Of a stretch of 64,000 nucleotides of DNA, positions 58,343-64,000 are shown piece by piece (the first letter of the stretch is position 1; each line of letters starts with the position of its first letter). Location of the stretch: the NCBI GenBank assembly GCA_038093515.1, contig JBBPSI010000115.1, forward strand, positions 17,412-81,411. Reading direction: 5' to 3'. The DNA is from Butyriboletus loyo. Its lineage: Eukaryota > Basidiomycota > Agaricomycetes > Boletales > Boletaceae. The notes beneath the pieces were generated by a model that worked only from the letters and a program-made list of their open reading frames with translations, was not told the origin of the DNA and did no database searches. The position numbers and the translations under genes are program-made.

Positions 58343-59480
58343 ATGTCCTGGATCTGGAATCCCAGCGGAAATGCTCCAAGGCCAACCGAAGAAATGGTGC
58401 CAGATCCTGGAAACCCCAGCAGGATGGTGTCCAAGAAGGCTGCGAACCAACCCTTCCTAGCGTACGTGCACTGGCCATAGCTTAGCATCTTCGCGAGTGT
58501 TCAATCACACACTAGCTACCACGAATATAGACTCGAACAAGAGAAGCTGCACCAAGCCTGGCTGCAGCGCAAGAAGGAGCGCGAAGAAAAGCTTGCGCGA
58601 GGAGAAGAGGTTGGTCCAGAAGAGCGAGATCCAACCGCCGAAGAAGAAGTCGGCCTCTTGGGCCTCCTCAAGCTCATTGTCTACCTTTTGCTCATCGTTG
58701 TTCTGGCTGGCAAGTTCTTTACTGGAAGCTTCCTGTGGGAGTATGATGGCAAATGGTCGAGACTGAAGACGTATTGGCCGGTGAAATGCATTTCCGTTCT
58801 ATCCTTGCCTTGCGACTGTAGCTCAACGTGGTTGTCATACTATAGGCACCAAGCGGCCGACTATTTTCAGAATTTTACCTTGCCACGTTTGACGGGACGG
58901 ACCCAAATAAGCCCATATACATCGCGGTAGGTTCTTCACCTTGTCATCTCGTTGGCGGACACTCATCGTTGAGTGAAGATTGACGGGGAAGTCTATGATG
59001 TCTCGAGCAATAGGCGAACCTACGGCCCTGGGGGACCATATCACAACATGTACGCTCCGTCATATGGATCTATTCCGCGGATGTTTTGACTAGTGGGGTC
59101 GTGCAGGGCCGGTATTGATGCGGCAAGATCTTTTGGAACAGGGTGCTTCGCGACGCACCGTACACACGACTTGCGAGGATTGACTGACCAGGAGCTCAGG
59201 GTGGGTTTTCGTGACATTGGTCTGACTAGTAAGAAATGTCATAACTGAGTCATGATAGGGTGTAGAACATTGGAAGAATTTTTTTGTGGACCACAAGACA
59301 TATTTCAAAGTAGGGAAGGTCCTTCACCCTCCCATTGACCCTCAGAGTCCGATCCTGGAGCACTGTGATCCCGAGAAGGAACAGACCGCACACGCGACCA
59401 GGGATGGAGACGGCGGTAGCAAGCCTTGGGTGCAGCCTGGTCCTTCGGCGAATGGCAAAGCAGAGCACCAGGAGCTGTAG
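58343..59480 (+). CDS. Cytochrome b5-like heme-binding membrane protein (Dap1/MAPR type)
   Basis: Probable ER protein that binds heme and supports sterol P450s, by analogy with Dap1 and PGRMC1. The start is MSWIWNPSGNAPRPTEEMVP, and an intron joins KKAANQPFLA to YHEYRLEQEKLHQAWLQ. A helical charged segment precedes one membrane span (LLKLIVYLLLIVVLAGKFF). The b5-like domain reads FDGTDPNKPIYIAI, DGEVYDVSSNRRTYGPGGPY and HNMAGIDAARSFGTGCF, the MAPR pattern with the Tyr that ligates heme. VEHWKNFFVDHKTYFKVGKV follows. The tail is hydrophilic and ends GKAEHQEL. The soluble domain is longer than yeast Dap1 but typical of filamentous fungi. Four introns. Confidence 0.85.
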
Positions 59481-59755
59481 ATTAAGAGCGAAGCTACTTT
59501 AATAATGCGAAGATGCTATCATAAAATGATGATGAACATGCAAGAGAAACATGGAGTGTGTGATGACTGAGTATTAATTGACAAGGGCTGAGTTCATAAC
59601 GTTTCATAGATGGTCATATTAACATGGTCCCTGAAGGCTGAAGCTAAAGGGTGTGCCGAGCGGTGGGTGCTTTTGGGAGGAGGATTTTACATTTGCCTCA
59701 AGCCTGCCAAACACAAACCATGAGTATTAAGCAGTGCTAAACGTGCTGGCACAGT

Positions 59756-60290
59756 CTAACTTGCCTGAGAAGGCGCCCCGTGTGTCATGAAGTAATTCCT
59801 TAGAATCGGGAAATCGGCAATCGAACCGTTAACCATGGATGAGAATGGACTCTCTCGATACTTTGCAACAATGATGTTGCCGCGCCATGCGGCTGCCTCT
59901 CGAAAAGCCTTGCCTTGAATCTCTCGGATGCACTTGTTGACAGGGAAGGGCATTCCGTCACGCGAGACGATAGGGTAAAAGACGACGTAAGGTTGAGTGA
60001 ATTTTTTATTCATGCCGTCGAGCGCCTCGACGAGCTTTAGGATAGCCGTCAGTGACGTCTAGCCGGGCGATCCACTCTGTTCGACTTACATGATAATGCC
60101 ATGCACGGGGACCAAGACCCTCTGCGATGTAGTCCATGTAGACCTCCGGGTGTGGCATCCGAGGAGGCTGAGTGCTATGGGGAGCATGAGGGTCGGGCAT
60201 CGACATCGGGCTCGTCATGAGCGCGACCATGTGCGGGTACCGACCATCGGATGGAAAGAGGAGGGCCTCAAAGGATGTTAGCTGGTCCAT
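59756..60290 (-). CDS. Small conserved-looking protein of unknown function
   Basis: Two exons give about 160 residues. Exon 1 is MDQLTSFEALLFPSDGRYPH, followed by a Met/Pro-rich stretch (TSPMSMPDPHAPHS) and YMDYIAEGLGPRAWHYH. A GTAAGT...AAAG intron leads to LVEALDGMNKKFTQPYVVFY, PIVSRDGMPFPVNKCIREIQ, FREAAAWRGNIIVAKYRE and a C-terminus ending THGAPSQAS. The second exon is rich in conserved-type residues (Arg-Asp-Gly-Met-Pro-Phe-Pro, Ala-Trp-Arg-Gly-Asn), suggesting a compact fold. I do not recognise a named family. The ATG at 60290 is preferred over in-frame codons further up that look like leader. Confidence 0.7.
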
Positions 60291-60511
60291 GACGAGAAGA
60301 CGAGTGCGCGATAAAAGTAGGTGAGCAGGCAAGGAATAAAGTAAATAACTGTGCGCTTGGCTCAATGGTATAGTCGAATACTTTTGGGGTAACGGAGCAA
60401 GCAGACCTTATATATGTCTCTGAAACGAGGTCAGGGTGATGTCCAATGGATCATGTAGGACTAAGGAGAAGACAAACGTAGTGGAATTAGTCTAGCATGA
60501 GGTCGAACCGA

Positions 60512-61067
60512 TCACAGGAATCGGCACGCGCCCTGGCCATCGCGAGCCAAGTAGCGCGCGGCAGAGTGACGGTTACCGCCCGAGCGAGGAATCTCATGTG
60601 TGACACTGAGGATACTCTGTGAGCTAGAGTGGAGCGGAGGTGTAAGAGACATTAAGAAAAGGATGTCGGCCATCAATGACGGGCGTGCCAGAAAGTTAGT
60701 GAGGGCAGATGGATGCAGATCACTTTGAACCGTGTTCATCTCACTGCACAGCAACTCATTTCCTGGCACCGACAAAGGAATCGACATGAAGCAACCTTGT
60801 GTGTGACCCCCGTCGGCCCTTCATGCGGTGTTCCTGTCGCAGCTGACAGTTTTGGGGCATCACCCTCCCCCGGAATCTCGACCTCGATCCTGCCAGCGCC
60901 GTTGCCTCTAGCGTATTACCATGTAATGCATCGCGTTCACCAGGGTCTGGCTCCTGCCCGTCGATTCTCTCGAGTGCCGGACGTATTAAGGAAAGCGTGT
61001 TCGCCTTTGCTCCGCGAGCGGATTCAACAGGTAGATTGATTCTGTGCGGACAGACCTCCCTGCTCAT
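60512..61067 (-). CDS. Doubtful small gene
   Basis: Minus-strand frames here look partly coding: VEIPGEGDAPKLSAATGTPH and EGPTGVTHK at about 60800-60880, then MNTVQSDLHPSALTNFLARP, SLMADILFLMSLTPPLHSSS and SVTHEIPRSGGNRHSAARYL to a stop at 60512. Possible introns could connect them, but I could not find a set of joins that is in frame throughout. A possible first exon, MDRSNYEQGGLSAQNQ, lies near 61083. No family is recognised. Confidence 0.28.
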
Positions 61068-61670
61068 AGTTCGAGCGATCCATGTTTGAAATTGTCGATC
61101 TCTACCGTGTGCATGTCCGTATTCTCTGAGATCCTGGGGTCGTCAAGCATGCGTGCGGCTGCCTCGTTGGTGTCCCGGTCGGGAGGTGATATTTCTTATT
61201 CTGTATGTCCGTCTGGATGTTGACTAGGGCTCCCTGTCGCTCTCCGTCTTGGGAGAGTCGAGACACACTCCTTCAAGTCACCTCAGGCGGGTCCCTGTGT
61301 ATTCCCCAGCCTAGACGCCGCAGCACCACGCCGGTACCGCTCGCAAGACGATTTGGGAAGTGGACTTGCAAGGCGACGTGGTTGGGAAATGACGATGTGC
61401 TGGATGTCATGTCCGTGTGATGTAGAGCGACCTTGCGAACGCTTGCGTATTGGATTCAATCCCCTCAGTGAAACCTCGCTTGCTCGGACGATTCGCCTTT
61501 CCAGATCCATGACTGACGGTCTCCCCATCCACAGCGTTTCCAGACGGTGTTTGTAGCAGTCGGTCGGTATTGCCTGAGCTATATTGACACGTAATTCCCG
61601 AAAAGGCAGGTCTGGTTGACTCACTGAGAGCGCGTCCGAGCGGTGGAGTGAGTTTCCTACACTACCAGCA
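61068..61670. other. 603-bp region upstream of the nucleoporin gene
   Basis: Probable promoter and leader of the NUP120/160 gene, with no separate gene recognised. The remaining gap 60291-60511, on the other side of the doubtful ORF, also holds nothing recognisable. Confidence 0.4.
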
Positions 61671-64000
61671 ATGGTCGCCGGTGTCGTCTTGGTCCCCACC
61701 CAGCTCTCCGCTCTCTTTCCCTCCGCCAATGCCCCCTCAGTCGTCCTACAGTCCTCCCGTCAGAACATCGCCGTCCCCACACCCACCCTCGTCGTAGATC
61801 TCCATCCCGAACACGCGTCTTTCGCGTCCGTCGTACACTTGCACCATGTTGGCTCCATTCTCTTGCGCGTCCTCCATGGCGGTTTGATTGTGGAGCTCGT
61901 CTCGCTATCGACACAAGCTCCTCCAATCCGTTTCGTCTTCCCCGTCCCCATTCTCTCCACACCAGCTATCCTTGCGGCCGCAGAGCAAGAACTCCATTTG
62001 CTGGTGCTCACAGTCGCTGGTTCTCTTTATCGCTTGGTGTTGCCAGCCGCAAATCCTAACCTCCTCTGGCACGATCAGGCTGCTGCGAACTGGTGCAGGG
62101 AGTACATCATCAAAAGTGTTGCCGACCTCTCCAGGGGCATCGTCAACATACAGGGCATCCATTGCATAACAGTCGGGCTTAACAATGGGTCGCTTCTTCG
62201 CATAGAATCAGAGCGGATCGGCGACGATACGTGCGATGGTCTGTGTTCTTCATTGCAAGTTGCATGCGTATTGAGTGCGCCCTCGTAGATCTTTGGACAG
62301 AGACTCTTAGCCAGCCAAAATCTTTCTTTGGCGCGTTTGCTTCTTACATCCCTGGGCTGCACCCCAGTGCAAACGCAGCGATGGAAATACTTGCCGTAGC
62401 CGCTCTTCCTCAGCCCACAGATCTCACCCACACCTGGACTCTTTCTCGGGATCGTGTCCTCCGTCTTTGGACCGCAAAAAGTGGTTGTGTCGCTTCCAAA
62501 ACTCTTTCAACTCGACTAACTGGCCAATCAACCCCGTCTGGTGCCACCATATCCGAGCCTCTAGATGCCGAAGTACGGAATCTGTTGCGTATTTGCTCTG
62601 GTGGCACCAATGATGAATACACGTTCGCCATCGCGTTCGTGCCAACATCAGCCGACTCCCACTCCGGTGGATATTTCCAGATCTTTAACGCAACAGCCGA
62701 TCAACTGCGGGAACTTGGAACCATCGAGTGTTCCATCGCTAGTGCTCACTGCCACTTGCAAGATTTCATAATTAACGACGGCATGTTGTGCGTGTTATGG
62801 GAACGTCAAGGCTGCTCAGTCATGGAGAGAACCCCCTTATCCTTAGGGAACCTGAATGCTTCCGACAACACAACGTGGGCAGCATCCAGTCACGGGGAAG
62901 AGGCAGACTTGACCCCTGCATACCTCGAAGAACTTCTTCGTTCCCCTGGTTCGCTCACAGAAAAATTCATGGAAGCAATTCTTCGACCAGGCGTGTTCTC
63001 CCCGCTGACCATTCGCACTGCCCTTGAGCAATACATAAACGCCTGTCTCTCCCTCCCTGGACCCTCCGCCCCAGAACTCACGACATCGTATGCAACCGAT
63101 GTTGAGAACATTGCTGCAGTTGTCGGCTGTACTGTCTCTCTTGTACAAGACCCGCATACTGGTGCAATGCAGCACGACCGGCATTGGAGTGCACTCAAGC
63201 GAGACTGGGAGGGATTTGTCGCTCGCTGTCGTGAGGTGGAGCGTAGTGCACGGTGGCCGCTCGCTCTTTGCGTTGGCCGGAATAGCGAAGGTGTCCTCGT
63301 GGTTGAAAGAGAGCGCATCGACACTCTTGCGAAGGAGGATCTTCCAATCGCTATCCATCGACATCTCAGCAACTCCCTTGATGTGGATTCCCACTTTGCT
63401 GTTCTCGACATTGCGTGGACCCTGTGCGACAAAATCGGACCAGAGCTTCTCCGCAGCGTGGAAACCAGGGTTGTTGACGTTCTGCATCAGGAAATCGCCT
63501 TCTCTATTGTGGACATCCTGGGCGACCAGGCGCAACGGTTGGACTTCAAGGAATGTCTCGACGATGACATTCAGAACTGGATCATTGCAAGGCTGCAAGA
63601 CGTCGAAGATATTGACAAGGATATCCGGATCATCCTCGATCTGGTTGCTGGCTTCGATCCGCAGGTCAAGCGAGAAGAGGACGAAGTTGAGCTACTCCTC
63701 CCTCCTACGCGGTCTGAGTGGAGGGTTGCTCTATCGACAGCCTATGTTTCCACATCAGTGCATGCTCGCTATGACATCTGTATCGCCTTAATAGCCCTTC
63801 TCTTCTTCCTCGCCGATGATCTGAGAGGGTGGGACCAATCCCTACTAGAAGAGGTGTTTGCCGTTTTCCGAGGCCTCGCTATGCTACGTTGCGCTGCGCG
63901 TCAACCAGCGGCGGACGATACCCGAGATCCCAGCCCATCGGACGACACGAACACCGACGACATGATTGCGCGCATGAACAATATGCAGGTATCTAGGAGA
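61671..64000 (+). CDS. NUP120: Nucleoporin Nup120/Nup160 (partial, runs off right edge)
   Basis: Component of the Y-shaped (Nup84/Nup107) scaffold of the nuclear pore. The start MVAGVVLVPTQLSALFPSAN leads to a beta-propeller region: GGLIVELVSLSTQAPPIRFV, LHLLVLTVAGSLYRLVLPAA and ITVGLNNGSLLRIESERIGD. The hallmark SRDRVLRLWTAKSGCVASKT follows (about 62450-62510), then LTEKFMEAILRPGVFSPLTI. The helical part has WEGFVARCREVERSARWPLA, DLPIAIHRHLSNSLDVDSHF and DDLRGWDQSLLEEVFAVFRG. These match Nup120/160 in order. An apparent GTATCT donor occurs at 63989, so the next exon lies outside the window. About 700 residues are present of an expected 1100-1400. Confidence 0.88.

Noticed and set aside
60357..60410. 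tRNA-like stretch (GGCTCAATGGTATAG followed by TTTTGGGGT)
   Set aside because: It resembles a D-arm and a Pro-type anticodon loop, but no T-arm GTTCRANNC and no closing acceptor stem were found on either strand.

Overview
The window reads as nuclear DNA of a filamentous basidiomycete, most likely a mushroom-forming Agaricomycete. Genes are dense, on both strands, and broken by many introns of about 48-60 nt with GT(A/G)NG donors and CTNA(C/T) branch sites. The gene set is eukaryotic and fungal: Ssk1-type response regulator, DEP/RGS protein of the Sst2/FlbA/Thn1 type, Erg27, vacuolar-type carboxypeptidase, Nup120/160. No rRNA, convincing tRNA, CRISPR array or intact transposon was seen. All exon joins were made by eye from reading frame, splice consensus and remembered protein families; no search was run.

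Layout. 1-122: edge of an unidentified minus-strand gene. 0.6-4.4 kb: WDR89-like protein, ribosomal protein eL18 and a Tra2-like SR protein. 5.5-12.5 kb: an MDR/GroES-fold protein with a long disordered N-terminus, the GTPase Nug1, and the Pol I/III subunit Rpc40. 12.6-22 kb: an unknown protein, a KDM3-like JmjC protein and Ssk1. 22.4-33.3 kb: Ars2, Esf2, an NCBP3-like cap-binding protein, Krr1 and an ELL-associated factor (EAF). 33.4-41.9 kb: a decayed reading frame, serine carboxypeptidase, Nop58, Erg27 and Ncs6. 42-52.5 kb: Nop9, an alpha/beta hydrolase, Enp1 (bystin), UDP-glucuronate decarboxylase and a hydrolase-fold protein with a degenerate nucleophile elbow. 53.4-64 kb: a coiled-coil protein, the RGS protein, a Dap1-like cytochrome b5 protein, a small conserved-looking unknown, a doubtful ORF, and the 5' two-thirds of Nup120/160, which runs off the right edge.

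Two themes connect the genes. First, ribosome biogenesis is strongly represented (eL18, Nug1, Rpc40, Esf2, Krr1, Nop58, Nop9, Enp1), and all of these except Esf2 sit head-to-head with a neighbour across only about 70-160 bp, suggesting shared promoters. Second, mRNA cap/splicing/elongation factors (Tra2, Ars2, NCBP3-like, EAF) lie among them.

The most unusual signals are in splicing. Krr1 keeps its conserved frame only if two canonical introns are separated by a coding exon of one nucleotide (30244). UXS1 needs a 9-nt exon. eL18 and Tra2, which share one promoter, both have a first exon whose only coding content is the ATG. Ssk1 carries a GC-AG intron inside the Asp-Asp motif of its receiver domain. 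Other oddities are a perfect 24-bp inverted repeat at 27159-27210 and an inverted partial copy of the Esf2 5' end at 28085.
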